From the NCBI GenBank assembly GCA_963745955.1, contig CAVUZI010000011.1, positions 682,001 to 746,000 on the forward strand: a DNA stretch of 64,000 nucleotides, in the 5' to 3' direction. Made by a program: the position numbers and the translations under genes. Positions 18,885 through 27,928 of this stretch are shown one piece after another (position 1 is the stretch's first letter; each line of letters begins with the position of its first letter). The notes beneath the pieces were generated by a model. That model was not told where the DNA came from, did no database searches, and saw only the letters and a program-made list of their open reading frames with translations. Origin of the DNA: Bog-756 sp963745955. Its GTDB lineage: Bacteria > Actinomycetota > Acidimicrobiia > Acidimicrobiales > RAAP-2.

Positions 18885-19706
18885 CTAGAGGTCCAGGAGG
18901 GTGCGGGCGATTCGGTCCCGGATTCGGGTTGGCACGAACGCCTGAAGGGCAGCGATGGTCTGAGCGTCATAGCCTACGAGGTACCTCGCCCGTGGATTGT
19001 GCGACGTGATGGCATTGGCAATGGCACCGGCAACCTTCGACGGATCACCCATCATTGGGTCGACGAGCCGGGTCACGGTCAGTAGCCGGCGGTAGGAAGC
19101 GGCAAACTGGGACCCTGCTCGGCCGGCCAACTCGTCGTCGGCCTCCTGCCAGATGCCTGTCCGGACCAGTCCCGGCTCGACGAGAACGACCTTCACGCCA
19201 TCGGCAGCGACCTCGGCTCGAAGTGCATCGGTCACTCCCTCGAGCGCGTGCTTGCACGCCTGGTACCAGCCGGTCAGCGGGGTTGTGGTGAGACCGTAGA
19301 TGGAAGATACGTTGACGATGCGCCCATCGTGGGCGCTTCGCATATACGGAAGTGCCAGGCGCGCCAGCCGGATGGGACCGATCACCATGGTCTCAAGCGC
19401 GGCCCGAAGCTCCTCGTCACCGATGTCCTCAATGGCACCAGTAATCGAAAGTCCTGCGTTGTTTACGATCACGGTAGGCCGATACTTGTGGATTACCCGC
19501 TCGCATGAAGCGGAGTCGGTGACGTCCATTATCGCGGTCTCCACCACCAGACCTTGTTCGTCGGCCAATTCGGCGACGGCCTTGGCTTTGGCGCGAGAGC
19601 GAACTGTGCCTACTGACCGCAGCCCCCGCCTGGCCAGTTCCAACACGGTGGCAAGACCGATGCCCGAGTTGGCGCCTGTCGTTAGAGAGACCGGCTCGTT
19701 CGTCAT
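18885..19706 (-). CDS. Short-chain dehydrogenase/reductase
   Basis: This 273-residue classical SDR has the nucleotide-binding TGANSGIG (10-17), NNAG (82-85), catalytic serine in NVSS (132-135), and YxxxK at Y148/K152. The length is normal for an NAD(P)-dependent alcohol, ketone or acyl-chain oxidoreductase. The substrate cannot be read from sequence. The first residue after the glycine motif that sets cofactor choice is not diagnostic. It lies just left of the decayed WS/DGAT gene; SDRs of this kind are often found in lipid loci, but that link is inferred. Confidence 0.85.
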   Translation of the reverse strand: MTNEPVSLTTGANSGIGLATVLELARRGLRSVGTVRSRAKAKAVAELADEQGLVVETAIMDVTDSASCERVIHKYRPTVIVNNAGLSITGAIEDIGDEELRAALETMVIGPIRLARLALPYMRSAHDGRIVNVSSIYGLTTTPLTGWYQACKHALEGVTDALRAEVAADGVKVVLVEPGLVRTGIWQEADDELAGRAGSQFAASYRRLLTVTRLVDPMMGDPSKVAGAIANAITSHNPRARYLVGYDAQTIAALQAFVPTRIRDRIARTLLDL

Positions 19707-20021
19707 CGGTGCGTCCTTCCAATGTCACCAGACGTTGCTTCCAGACTACCGAGGTACCCGTCGGAAGGTGGCGGCACCCGATCCCGATCACGTCCGGCCC
19801 AATGGCAGTACAACTTTGATTCGTCTCGTTGTCGACGTCGAACGCAATTGGCAACTGATCCGGATTCCACAGCCACAGTGGTAATGCCAGACATCTGCCG
19901 TTAGGCCACGGTCGATTGGCGGTCGCGTAGCCAAGTCGAGAGTATGGAACGATCGACGGATTAACGCCAGATGGTGACCAGGATCCAGACGGCTCGAGGC
20001 TGATGACGAATGCCAACGTGT
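19707..20021. other. Intergenic region, probable gene-decay debris
   Basis: No intact gene. This directly follows, in the leftward direction, the recognisable WS/DGAT remnant (20022-20279), so it may hold eroded downstream parts of that gene. I could not recognise any further acyltransferase motif. Confidence 0.4.
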
Positions 20022-20279
20022 GGGAAGTGCCGTGTGCCGCACCTGGTAGCCGAGGTCGAGATGGGGGCTGTCGACCCACAACGGACGGCCGATTCAAGGG
20101 CACCGAGCGCACACGCTGGCGGTACCGAGGGATCCAGCTACGAGGCCACGAGGGCCCTCACCTCCTCGAGCCGTGGCGGAGGGTCATCGAAGAAGATGCA
20201 GGCGACCAGCAATGTGCTTGTAGACCTGCCCATCCTCGAGGTCAAGGAACTCGGCATCGAGCGCCCTGAGCCACGCCAT
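20022..20279 (-). pseudogene. N-terminal remnant of a WS/DGAT wax ester synthase
   Basis: ATG 20279, with AGGAGGG eight bases upstream, opens 'MAWLRALDAEFLDLEDGQVY', a typical WS/DGAT N-terminus, which stops at 20184. The other minus frames continue the family pattern in order: 'ACIFFDDPPPRLEEVRALVA' (to a stop at 20138), 'RYRQRVRSVPLNRPSVV', and 'WVDSPHLDLGYQVRHTALP' ending near 20022. So at least three frameshifts plus an in-frame stop lie within about 85 residues, and the catalytic HHxxxDG part is absent. Unlike the isolated frameshifts elsewhere in the window, this is real decay. It lies back to back with the intact WS/DGAT gene at 20473. Confidence 0.75.
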
Positions 20280-20472
20280 CTCCCATCCCTCCTTCCGGTC
20301 GGCACCCCATTGCGCACCTTACGACCGAAGATCTCCCCGACCCAGGGTCCTTTGGCAGGAGTATTCAGCGCCCGCACCCCGCCCTCGCACCCGAATCGTG
20401 ACTTTCGACCCTAAACCCGGTAGCCGGGACACCGTAGATTCGGACCATAGGTCGAGGCTCAGAAAGGGGACG

Positions 20473-21909
20473 ATGACCGATCGAGCCGAGCTGTTCATGC
20501 GGGACACAGATGCCTTCTCCTGGTACCTCGAGAAGGACCCTGGTCTTCGCGCCACGATTGTCGCCGTCGCGTGGCTCGACCAGCACCCCGATTTCGACCT
20601 GCTCTCGGCTCGGCTAGAGCGGGCAACCCGGCTGGCTCCCCGCTTCCGTCAGCGTCTTGTCGAGCCACCGGGTCGTCTGGCTGCACCACGTTGGATCGAC
20701 ACGGACTTCGACCTCTCGTTGCACCTCCACCGGATCGACTCACCTCTCCCCCACACTCCCGTCACCGTCGCCGATTTTGCTCGGATCCAAGCCATGAGTG
20801 GCTTTGACCGGTCGCGGCCGCTGTGGGAGTTCACGCTCGTGGAACACCTGGTGGGCGACCGCGCCGCGTTGGTCATGAAGGTCCACCACTCGCTGACAGA
20901 CGGAATCGGCGGCATGCAGCTGGCGACCTTGCTGTTCGATACGACCAGGGAGACCGGCCCGATGGGCGATGTCCCCGTGCCTGAATCCGGGCGAGTGCCG
21001 GGCACCGCCCAACTCGTGCGCGAGTCGCTTGCCTACGATTGGCACCGCGTCTCTGACACGGTTCGCCACGGATTGTCCAGTGCGCTCCCGACGACTATGC
21101 ACATCGCCCGCAATCCGCTGCGCTCGATGTCCAATACTCTGGCGATGGTCCGCTCGGTCGCTCGGTTCGTCGAGCCAGTCCCCCGCACCCTTTCCCCGAT
21201 CATGACCGGCCGGAGCCTCGACCGGCAACTGGACATGATCGCCGTCGACCTTCATGATCTGAAGAAGGCTGGGAAATCGGTGGGAGGCACGCTCAACGAT
21301 GCCTTCGTTTCCTCAATCAGCGGTGGGCTGCGTCGCTACCACGAGCTGCACGACATCTCGGTCCCGGAGCTCCGGATCACCTTGCCCATCTCAATCCGCA
21401 AGGCCGAAGACCCAGTCGGCGGCAATCGGATCACACTCGAACGGTTCAAGGTGCCGGTCGGGATGGCCGACCCCGCGGAGCGGGTACGGGTCACTGGAAA
21501 GCAGTGCAGAGTGGCCGCCGACGACCGTGCGCAGCCGCTGAGCGATGTCATCGCCGGTGCCCTGAACCTCTTGCCATCTGGTGTGGTCGGAAGCATGCTC
21601 AAACACGTCGACTTCTTGGCTAGCAACGTAGCGGGCATCAACACCCCCATCTTCCTGGCCGGCGCTCTGGTGTCGGGCTACTACGCCTTCGGGCCGACGA
21701 CCGGCTCGGCCGTGAACGCCACGCTGCTCTCCTACAACGGCACCTGCTGCGTCGGCTTCACCATCGACAGCGCCGCCGTATCGGACTACAACGTGCTAAT
21801 GCGCTGCTTCCGCGAGGGATTTGAAGAGGTGCTCGCACTCGCCGGGGATCACAGACCCGTCGAGTTTGCGTATGGATCACGTCAAGAGAACTCGACACGA
21901 AGGGAATAG
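20473..21909 (+). CDS. WS/DGAT family acyltransferase (wax ester synthase / diacylglycerol acyltransferase), copy 1
   Basis: This 478-residue protein of the bacterial WS/DGAT family transfers acyl groups from acyl-CoA to fatty alcohols or diacylglycerol for storage lipid. The catalytic motif HHSLTDG is at 138-144. The N-terminal condensation-like fold includes 'FDRSRPLWEFTLVEHL', and the C-terminal DUF1298 half includes 'LRITLPISIRK' and a typical 'SNV-GI--P-FLAGA' stretch. ATG 20473 directly follows AAAGGGGA, so the upstream in-frame extension to 20398 is not used. It is followed by an alpha/beta-hydrolase remnant, a second WS/DGAT and an acyl-CoA ligase, which could supply its acyl-CoA. Confidence 0.9.
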   Translation: MTDRAELFMRDTDAFSWYLEKDPGLRATIVAVAWLDQHPDFDLLSARLERATRLAPRFRQRLVEPPGRLAAPRWIDTDFDLSLHLHRIDSPLPHTPVTVADFARIQAMSGFDRSRPLWEFTLVEHLVGDRAALVMKVHHSLTDGIGGMQLATLLFDTTRETGPMGDVPVPESGRVPGTAQLVRESLAYDWHRVSDTVRHGLSSALPTTMHIARNPLRSMSNTLAMVRSVARFVEPVPRTLSPIMTGRSLDRQLDMIAVDLHDLKKAGKSVGGTLNDAFVSSISGGLRRYHELHDISVPELRITLPISIRKAEDPVGGNRITLERFKVPVGMADPAERVRVTGKQCRVAADDRAQPLSDVIAGALNLLPSGVVGSMLKHVDFLASNVAGINTPIFLAGALVSGYYAFGPTTGSAVNATLLSYNGTCCVGFTIDSAAVSDYNVLMRCFREGFEEVLALAGDHRPVEFAYGSRQENSTRRE

Positions 21910-22059
21910 ACAGCCTTCGCCGCGTTCCCTCCGTCCGCGGGCGAGAAGGTGCGAATCGTTCTCGGTGAGTGGGTTGGTGTGGGTGGTGGTGTGGTGTCTG
22001 GGCCAACCGATAGAAGACCACCCAGGGCGGTGGGCGAGCTTCCTGCCTGAATCGGTGAT

Positions 22060-22294
22060 GAGTGATCATGACCGGATCATCCCCGTGGCCCACACTTACC
22101 GTGCCGCGGAGGCCACTCCCGGCGACCACCTTGAGATCCTCGAGAGAGCCGGTCACTTTCTGCCGTGGCGGAACGCCGACAAATTCCTAGCAGTCCTGGA
22201 GGATTTCCCGAAGTCGACCACACCCGCCCACGTGCCCGAAGAGCGCTGGCGCAAGCTCCTGACGAGTGCTCCGCCCAATGACGAGCAGGAGTAG
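22060..22294 (+). pseudogene. C-terminal remnant of an alpha/beta hydrolase
   Basis: The frame from 22060 reads the last part of an alpha/beta hydrolase: 'SDHDRIIPVAHTYRAA' holds the acid-residue strand, and 'LEILERAGHFLPW' holds the catalytic histidine. A usual tail with 'FLAVLEDF' and 'EERWRKLL' ends at 22294. Nothing upstream encodes the lid or the nucleophile elbow, so only about 78 residues remain. Alpha/beta hydrolases commonly sit beside WS/DGAT genes, so this may be a former member of the block. Confidence 0.65.
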
Positions 22295-22499
22295 AGAGCG
22301 CGATCAGGCTGAGCCTCTCGAGCATCGCAGGGCCTCCTGTCCCAAGAATGCCGTACATCTGCTTGGTGAGCAGTCGATACCGGCTCGGAGGGAGCCGGTC
22401 AGGGGCACGTACCTCAGACCCCCTACATATCGGGACCTTTGGCCCTAACTGAATCGCCGGCTTCGGCATATCATCACTTTGGGGATTTGGGGGTATCAG

Positions 22500-23909
22500 A
22501 TGCAGCGGCTAAGTGGTGCGGACGCCAGTTTTGTCTACGGTGAGACCCCGGGTTCGCACTTGCACCTCGGCACGCTTGCGGTGCTCGACCCCTCGACCGC
22601 TCCTGACGGCTTCAACGTGGAGCGGTTGCGCTCATTGATCGAGGCCAGAGCGGGTCTGCTCGGCCCGTTCCTGCGCCGCTTGGTTGAGGTTCCTTTTGGC
22701 CTCGATCGGCCGGCGTGGGTGGATGACCCGCGACTGGATCTCGAGCGCCGGATCCGTCCCGTCGGTGTTCCAGCACCGGGTGGTCCACGGGAGCTGGGTG
22801 CGTTAGTGGGTGACCTATTGGCCTACAAGGTCGAACCGGACCGCCCCTTGTGGGAGGTTTGGTTCATCGAAGGTCTCGAGGACGGCCGCGTGGCCCTGCT
22901 GACCAAGATGCACCACTGCCTGGCGGACGGAGTCCGGGGCGCACGCATCTACGAGGTGCTCTACGACCTGGAACCCGAGGCCCCCACCGACCGGCCCGAT
23001 ACGCCCGAACTCGAGGGTGAGCGAATCCCGCATGGGTGGGAGATGGTCTTACGCGCACTACCACGTTTGGCGGGCACCCCATTGCGAGCCGCGCGCACCT
23101 CTTGCCACCTCAGCCGCTCCGCCTTGAGGATGGTCGGCTTGCGCGCCTCCCCGGAATGGCCCGGGGTCATATTTCCCTTCCAGGCACCCCATACCTCGCT
23201 CAACCGATCCATCACCCGACATCGTGGGTTCGCCTACTGTTCGATCCCTCTTTCGGGAGTAAAGGCCATCAAAAACGCCTGCTCAGTGACCGTGAACGAT
23301 GTCGTCCTCGCCATCTGCGCCGGCGCACTACGGTGCTATCTGACCGATCGCGACGACCTGCCCAGCAAGCCACTGATTGCCCAGATACCTGTGGCAGTGC
23401 ACGTCGGCGACAGAGGTGACACCTCGGGGGGTCTATGGGGGAACGCGACCACCGTCATGGGCGCTGCCCTGCCCACACAACTCAAGGATCCGATCGAGCG
23501 ACTTCGGGTGATCCACGCATCGACCGAGAGCGCCAAGGCGATGCAGCGTGCCCTCGGCGACGACCTCATCCTGGACCTGGCCGATGTCGCTCCGCCCGGA
23601 CTCCTCGCCGCCGGGGTCCGGGCGTACAGCCGGCTGGGTCTGGCTGACCATCACCCTCCGATCTTCAACTTGATCCTTTCCAATGTCGCGGGTCCACCAC
23701 TTCCCCTGTACATCGGGGGAGCACGTCTCGAGGCCAGCTACCCGATCGGCCCCTTGATCGACGGTGGCGGGCTGAATATCACGGCGATGAGCTACCTCGA
23801 CCATATCGACTTCGGCTATGTCGTCTGCCCCGAGATCGTCGAGGACCCCTGGCGCCTCGCCGACGCGACGTCAGCTGCCTTCATAGAGCTCGAGAAGGCG
23901 GCGGGATGA
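22500..23909 (+). CDS. WS/DGAT family acyltransferase, copy 2
   Basis: This WS/DGAT of about 469 residues starts with the classic 'MQRLSGADASFVYGETP'. The catalytic HHCLADG is at 138-144, there is 'DRPLWEVWFIEGL' before it, and the C-terminal half has 'NDVVLAICAGALR', 'PVAVHVGDRG', 'GLWGNATTVMGAALPT' and 'FNLILSNVAGP'. It is closer to the family consensus than copy 1 and clearly not a recent duplicate of it. ATG 22500 has a G-rich stretch (GGGGG) seven bases upstream. A hairpin (23974-23996) lies between it and the acyl-CoA ligase gene. Confidence 0.92.
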   Translation: MQRLSGADASFVYGETPGSHLHLGTLAVLDPSTAPDGFNVERLRSLIEARAGLLGPFLRRLVEVPFGLDRPAWVDDPRLDLERRIRPVGVPAPGGPRELGALVGDLLAYKVEPDRPLWEVWFIEGLEDGRVALLTKMHHCLADGVRGARIYEVLYDLEPEAPTDRPDTPELEGERIPHGWEMVLRALPRLAGTPLRAARTSCHLSRSALRMVGLRASPEWPGVIFPFQAPHTSLNRSITRHRGFAYCSIPLSGVKAIKNACSVTVNDVVLAICAGALRCYLTDRDDLPSKPLIAQIPVAVHVGDRGDTSGGLWGNATTVMGAALPTQLKDPIERLRVIHASTESAKAMQRALGDDLILDLADVAPPGLLAAGVRAYSRLGLADHHPPIFNLILSNVAGPPLPLYIGGARLEASYPIGPLIDGGGLNITAMSYLDHIDFGYVVCPEIVEDPWRLADATSAAFIELEKAAG

Positions 23910-23973
23910 AACGGGTCCCGAGGGCTGGCACTTCGAGTACTTCTCCATCAAGGGGGGCGAGCGTTCGTAGCCT

Positions 23974-23996
23974 GCGAGGTTCTCCGAACCTCTCGC
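23974..23996 (+). terminator. Hairpin between WS/DGAT copy 2 and the acyl-CoA ligase gene
   Basis: GAGGTT-ctccg-AACCTC (23976-23992) with one or two extra outer pairs lies 65 bp after the WS/DGAT stop. There is no T-run. It probably ends or attenuates transcription before the ligase gene. Confidence 0.5.
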
Positions 23997-24042
23997 CCCG
24001 ATGACCCGGGATCAGATGACCACGGCAGGAAAGGTGATAGCG

Positions 24043-25830
24043 ATGTACCAGACGTCAGGTCGCCCCATGGATCTGCTTCCGCCAGATACCAATCTGCTCG
24101 AACCGGTGATCCAGCATGCCGAGAAGGAACCGGGCCGGGTTATGGCCGCCTATCGGGACGGCGACCACTTCGTCGACGTAACCGCCGGTGAGTTCTACGA
24201 ACAATGCCGGGCCATAGCCAAGGGCTTTGTCGCCAGTGGGCTCGAGCCCGGCGATCGAGTTGCCCTCATGTCGCGGACGAGGCTTGAGTGGCTGCTGCTC
24301 GACTATGCCATCCTCGCCGGTGGCGGTGTGACAGTTCCGATCTACGAAACGTCGTCGGCTGACCAGATGCAATGGATCGTCCATGATGGTGATGTCCAAC
24401 TCCTCGTGGTCGAGACGGCGATGATGCGGGCGTTGTACGAGCGGGCTGCGAACCCGGAAGACTGTCCCGAGATTCTCGTCATCGACGACGGGGCACTGGA
24501 TGAGCTTGTTCGCCGCGGGGAGGCCGTGCCCGACTCCATCCTCGACAAGCGCATCCACGCCCTCAAGGCCGCCGATCTGGCCACGATAATCTACACATCC
24601 GGTACGACCGGCCGGCCCAAGGGCTGCGCTCTCACCCACGGGAACCTTCGCGTCAACGTGTGGCAGACCATCGACGCGATCGAGGGGATGCTCCAGCCCG
24701 ACGAGGTCAGCCTTGTGTTCCTACCGCTCGCCCACGTGCTCGCCAAGATCATCACCCTTGTCGGCGTGGAACGGGGGATCAAAGGAACCTTCGCCACAGA
24801 CATGGATGCGCTCCTCGAAGAGTTCGCCATGGTGCAGCCCACCATGATTGCCGCGGTGCCCCGCGTCTTCGAGAAGGTGTTCAACGGTGCCCAGCAGAAA
24901 GCACAGGCCGAGGGCCACGGGGCGATATTCGACAAAGCCGCCGATGTCGCGGTGCAGTGGTCGCTGCACCATGGGGGCCACGTTCCGCATCCGCTCACCT
25001 CGGCGGAACATGCGCTGTTCGAGCGGCTCGTCTACAAGAAGGTCGAAGCAGCATTCGGTGGTCGGCTGCGGTTCGCGTTCAGTGGCGGAGGCCCGCTGGG
25101 CGAGCGCCTCACGCACTTCTTCAACGGTGTGGGCGTCAAGGTGTTGGAGGGTTATGGGCTTACGGAAACCAGCCCGACCCTGACGGTCAACCGGCTTGGC
25201 GCATGGAAACCAGGCACCGTGGGGCGGGCGCTGATGGGCACGAGCATCCGTGTCGCCCCTGACGGCGAGGTACTTGCCAAAGGTCCGCAGGTCTTCCAGG
25301 GATACTGGCGCAATGAGCTAGCCACATCGGATACCTTCGACGCCGATGGATGGTTCAAGACCGGCGACATCGGTGACCTCGACGACGACGGCTATCTGCG
25401 CATCACCGGGCGGAAGAAGGAGTTGATCGTGACCGCCGCCGGAAAGAACGTGGCGCCGGCACCGCTGGAAGATCGGATTCGTGCGCACCCATTGATCAGC
25501 CAGGCGGTGGTGGTCGGCGATGCCCGTCCGTTCGTTGCAGCGCTCATCACCCTCGACGAGGAAGCATTCGTGACCTGGGCCGCCCAGGGTCCCCTGGGTG
25601 GGACCGAGGCCTCCCAGGCCACGGATCATCCGGCATTGTTGGCGGAGGTCCAAGCAGCGATTGACGATGCCAACGAGTCGGTGTCAAGAGCAGAGTCGAT
25701 CCGCAAGTTTGCCGTCCTACCCCACGACCTGACGATCGTGAACGGCGAGCTGACTCCGACGCTCAAGGTGCGGCGTGCCGTCGTGGAGAAAGCCTACGGC
25801 TCAGTGATCGATGACCTTTACGGGAGCTGA
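24043..25830 (+). CDS. Long-chain fatty-acid-CoA ligase (FadD15-like AMP-forming)
   Basis: This adenylate-forming enzyme of 595 residues activates fatty acids to acyl-CoA. The P-loop-like motif TIIYTSGTTGRPKG is at about 183-196, then 'EGYGLTETSPTLTVN', 'WFKTGDIGDLDDDGYLRITG' and 'GRKKELIVTAAGKNVAP' with the C-terminal domain lysine region. The frame opens at 24001, but ATG 24043 has AGGAAAGG eight bases upstream and is preferred. Downstream of two WS/DGATs, it could supply acyl-CoA for wax ester or triacylglycerol formation. A GNAT acetyltransferase gene follows 36 bp later. Confidence 0.9.
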   Translation: MYQTSGRPMDLLPPDTNLLEPVIQHAEKEPGRVMAAYRDGDHFVDVTAGEFYEQCRAIAKGFVASGLEPGDRVALMSRTRLEWLLLDYAILAGGGVTVPIYETSSADQMQWIVHDGDVQLLVVETAMMRALYERAANPEDCPEILVIDDGALDELVRRGEAVPDSILDKRIHALKAADLATIIYTSGTTGRPKGCALTHGNLRVNVWQTIDAIEGMLQPDEVSLVFLPLAHVLAKIITLVGVERGIKGTFATDMDALLEEFAMVQPTMIAAVPRVFEKVFNGAQQKAQAEGHGAIFDKAADVAVQWSLHHGGHVPHPLTSAEHALFERLVYKKVEAAFGGRLRFAFSGGGPLGERLTHFFNGVGVKVLEGYGLTETSPTLTVNRLGAWKPGTVGRALMGTSIRVAPDGEVLAKGPQVFQGYWRNELATSDTFDADGWFKTGDIGDLDDDGYLRITGRKKELIVTAAGKNVAPAPLEDRIRAHPLISQAVVVGDARPFVAALITLDEEAFVTWAAQGPLGGTEASQATDHPALLAEVQAAIDDANESVSRAESIRKFAVLPHDLTIVNGELTPTLKVRRAVVEKAYGSVIDDLYGS

Positions 25831-25869
25831 GCAGGTGCGGGAGGCCGCCTCAGCTGTGCAGAGCGCGTG

Positions 25870-26547
25870 ATGTCCGAGCAACTCCCGAACTCCATACCTG
25901 GATCGGCGAGCTCTATCCATGAGCTGGCCGACCATTGTCGGGTGCTTGTGCGGCCGCTTCAGCTCAGCGATCGACATGAGCTGGCCATCGGCTATGAGCA
26001 CCTGTCAGCGGAAGCCCGGCGCCGCCGGTTCTTCGCTGCACCGTCACGACTCTCGGACACCGATCTGGAGTACCTCACCGATCTCGACTATCACGATCAC
26101 TTTGCGTGGGCGGCGTTCGCGATCGACGAGCGCGGCCAGCCTGGCATCGGCGTCGCCCGTTACATCCGAGACCCCACCCAGCCCGACCACGCCGAGGTCG
26201 CGGTGACCGTGCTCGATGATTACCAGCATCGCGGTCTCGGCACCCTCCTCTTGGAGATGTTGGCCGATCACGCCCGCGGCAACGGGATCACGACCTTCGT
26301 CAGCCACATCCTCTGGGACAACCGGGAGATTCTCGACACGCTGGCCGCGGCCGGCGCCCGCATCGAACCAGAGGAGCCAGGAGTGGCACGGGTAGCCATA
26401 GAGATCCCGGCACATGAGAGCCCGACCCTTGTTGGCCTCATCCGGACCGCCCTGCGGGCTTTCGGGCGACCAACGAGGGAGGTCCTGGAGGTAGCGGCCG
26501 CGCCGAAGGCCGAGGGCGACGAGAACCAGCTCGACCGGCCCCGCTAG
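25870..26547 (+). CDS. GNAT family N-acetyltransferase (PatA-like)
   Basis: This 225-residue protein has a GNAT fold: 'VRPLQLSDRHELAIGYEHLS' starts the domain, and the acetyl-CoA-binding Q/RxxGxG/A loop is 'HRGLGTLLLEMLADHA'. 'SHILWDNREILDTLAAAGA' follows. The opening '.LRP....D...L...F..LS.E....RFF' pattern is typical of the Pat/AcuA-type protein lysine acetyltransferases that in actinobacteria acetylate and silence acyl-CoA ligases. Its position right after the FadD-like gene makes that a reasonable hypothesis. No cyclic-nucleotide domain is present. GTG 25867 and ATG 25870 are adjacent alternative starts; neither has a strong ribosome binding site. Confidence 0.82.
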   Translation: MSEQLPNSIPGSASSIHELADHCRVLVRPLQLSDRHELAIGYEHLSAEARRRRFFAAPSRLSDTDLEYLTDLDYHDHFAWAAFAIDERGQPGIGVARYIRDPTQPDHAEVAVTVLDDYQHRGLGTLLLEMLADHARGNGITTFVSHILWDNREILDTLAAAGARIEPEEPGVARVAIEIPAHESPTLVGLIRTALRAFGRPTREVLEVAAAPKAEGDENQLDRPR

Positions 26548-26680
26548 CCGATCGCCTGGCGCAATTGCCACCGTGAGTTTCTGCCTGAAGACCACCGATT
26601 CCAACAACCTTGGCTCGGACCCGTAGTGCCCGGTCCAATGGGACAATCAATGGCGCAATGAATAACCGGAAACGGAGCAG

Positions 26681-26950
26681 TCACTCTGGGATTACACGTA
26701 TATGAGACGGCTGAACAGAGCCCGACCTGTGGATCACGCTCTCATCTGTGAGCCGGTGACCCTCCGATGGAATCCGGGGCATCCCCAAAGTCGTGCTCGG
26801 TCGGCTCATCGCCAGGTAGGTGCGGACTCGATCCGCCAATGTCGAGAAGTGGGCCGCATCTTCCGGTGCATCGCACGCTTCGCTCGCTAAGTCCAAGGCC
26901 GCAACAGCCTCGATGAGAAGATCCATGCCTGTCTCGTATCCCTCTACCAT
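26681..26950 (-). CDS. Hypothetical protein, 89 residues
   Basis: The frame encodes a helical N-terminal half (MDLLIEAVAALDLASEACD onward, with 'FSTLADRVRTYLAM') and an unstructured tail. No family is recognised. It lies 21 bp downstream of the NTF2-like gene on the same strand, so it may be co-transcribed with it. An internal ATG at residue 9 is an alternative start. It could be a chance frame. Confidence 0.4.
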   Translation of the reverse strand: MVEGYETGMDLLIEAVAALDLASEACDAPEDAAHFSTLADRVRTYLAMSRPSTTLGMPRIPSEGHRLTDESVIHRSGSVQPSHIRVIPE

Positions 26951-26971
26951 TGTCGGGATTGAACGGCGTTC

Positions 26972-27370
26972 CTAGTCGGCCCAAAACTCATCGAACAGGT
27001 AGCTGTCAGCATGGTAGACGGTCACCTCAGTGATTTTTTCGTGATGGATTTCGAACTCAACGGCCACGATAACATTCAACTCCTTGCCCGCCCTGTTCGC
27101 AGTCTCCCGCTGAAGGACCACCACTCTCTCGGGTTTGCTGAGTACATCCAAGACCTCGATCTTGAACGTACCGCCACTCTCCGACTTCAGCCTTGCAAGG
27201 AAGCTGAGCACTCCTTCCGGTCCTTTGTAGGTACCGGCCAGGCTGCTCCGCCCCGGTTCGTGCCAGACGACATCGTCTGCCATCACTACCCTCAACAGGT
27301 CCAGATCAACCGTCTCGAAATCTTTGTATGTCCGGCGGATCAGCGATTCGTAAGCGTCCTCTGCAACCAT
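26972..27370 (-). CDS. SnoaL/NTF2-like protein
   Basis: This protein of about 132 residues has the NTF2-like cone fold typical of SnoaL-like proteins. It begins with a helix (AYESLIRRTYKDFETVDLDL), then 'MADDVVWHEPGRSSLAGTYKG', 'GVLSFLARLKSESGG', 'VLQRETANRAGK' and 'VAVEFEIHHEKITEVTVYHA'. Members are small-molecule isomerases, hydrolases or ligand binders; this one has no assigned substrate. ATG 27370 has AAAGGGAG five bases upstream, which excludes the longer frame to 27469. Confidence 0.8.
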   Translation of the reverse strand: MVAEDAYESLIRRTYKDFETVDLDLLRVVMADDVVWHEPGRSSLAGTYKGPEGVLSFLARLKSESGGTFKIEVLDVLSKPERVVVLQRETANRAGKELNVIVAVEFEIHHEKITEVTVYHADSYLFDEFWAD

Positions 27371-27686
27371 GTCCACTCCCTTTCCAATTCGCCCTTCCCT
27401 GCGAGCGCCCACCAGCCCGACTCTCGGTTCAATCGTGGGCCGCTTTCGGGGATGATTCCGGCTAGCCAAGACGGCGGTGACTGCGCAACGGGCCTTCTGA
27501 TCCTTGCCGTCGCCGCATCCCTAGCTACAAGTCGAACCTACGCCCACGCCATCTCGGCCAGCAGGGCCGAAAGTCACTAGTTCCCGACCGAGACAACTCC
27601 GCACGATGTGACCTTTGGCCCTGCGGAATCGGCGGTTGCAGGCGCACGATCTCACTAGGGGCAGGGACTTATGAAGGGGGTGGATC
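27371..27686. other. Intergenic region, no gene seen
   Basis: This divergent spacer upstream of the NTF2-like gene is expected to hold its promoter. No hairpin, repeat or convincing short frame was found apart from the small frame starting at 27687. Confidence 0.4.
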
Positions 27687-27830
27687 ATGGGCAAAAGAGC
27701 CGATGAGCAAAGAATGATCAGGAGGGGTCGGGCGAGCCAGCCTGACCGTGTGCAATGGGTGTTGGAGCTGCTGGAGGTTGGGCCTCACTTTAGGTTCCGT
27801 GAAGACGAAAACGTCTCTTCAGGAAACTGA
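27687..27830 (+). CDS. Possible 47-residue peptide
   Basis: A short frame from ATG 27687 with a good GAAGGGGG ribosome binding site about seven bases upstream encodes a basic N-terminus and 'RVQWVLELLEVGPHFRF'. No family is recognised. The good start signal is the main support; it may equally be the 5' remnant of a longer, decayed gene. Confidence 0.3.
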   Translation: MGKRADEQRMIRRGRASQPDRVQWVLELLEVGPHFRFREDENVSSGN

Positions 27831-27928
27831 GCCCCAGTGCGGATACGAGGAGCGTCTGGTTCACTCAAGGGGCGCCGACTCCCGCTCGGACATGAAGCGT
27901 CCCAGAGGGGGCAAGGGGGCGTTCAGCC

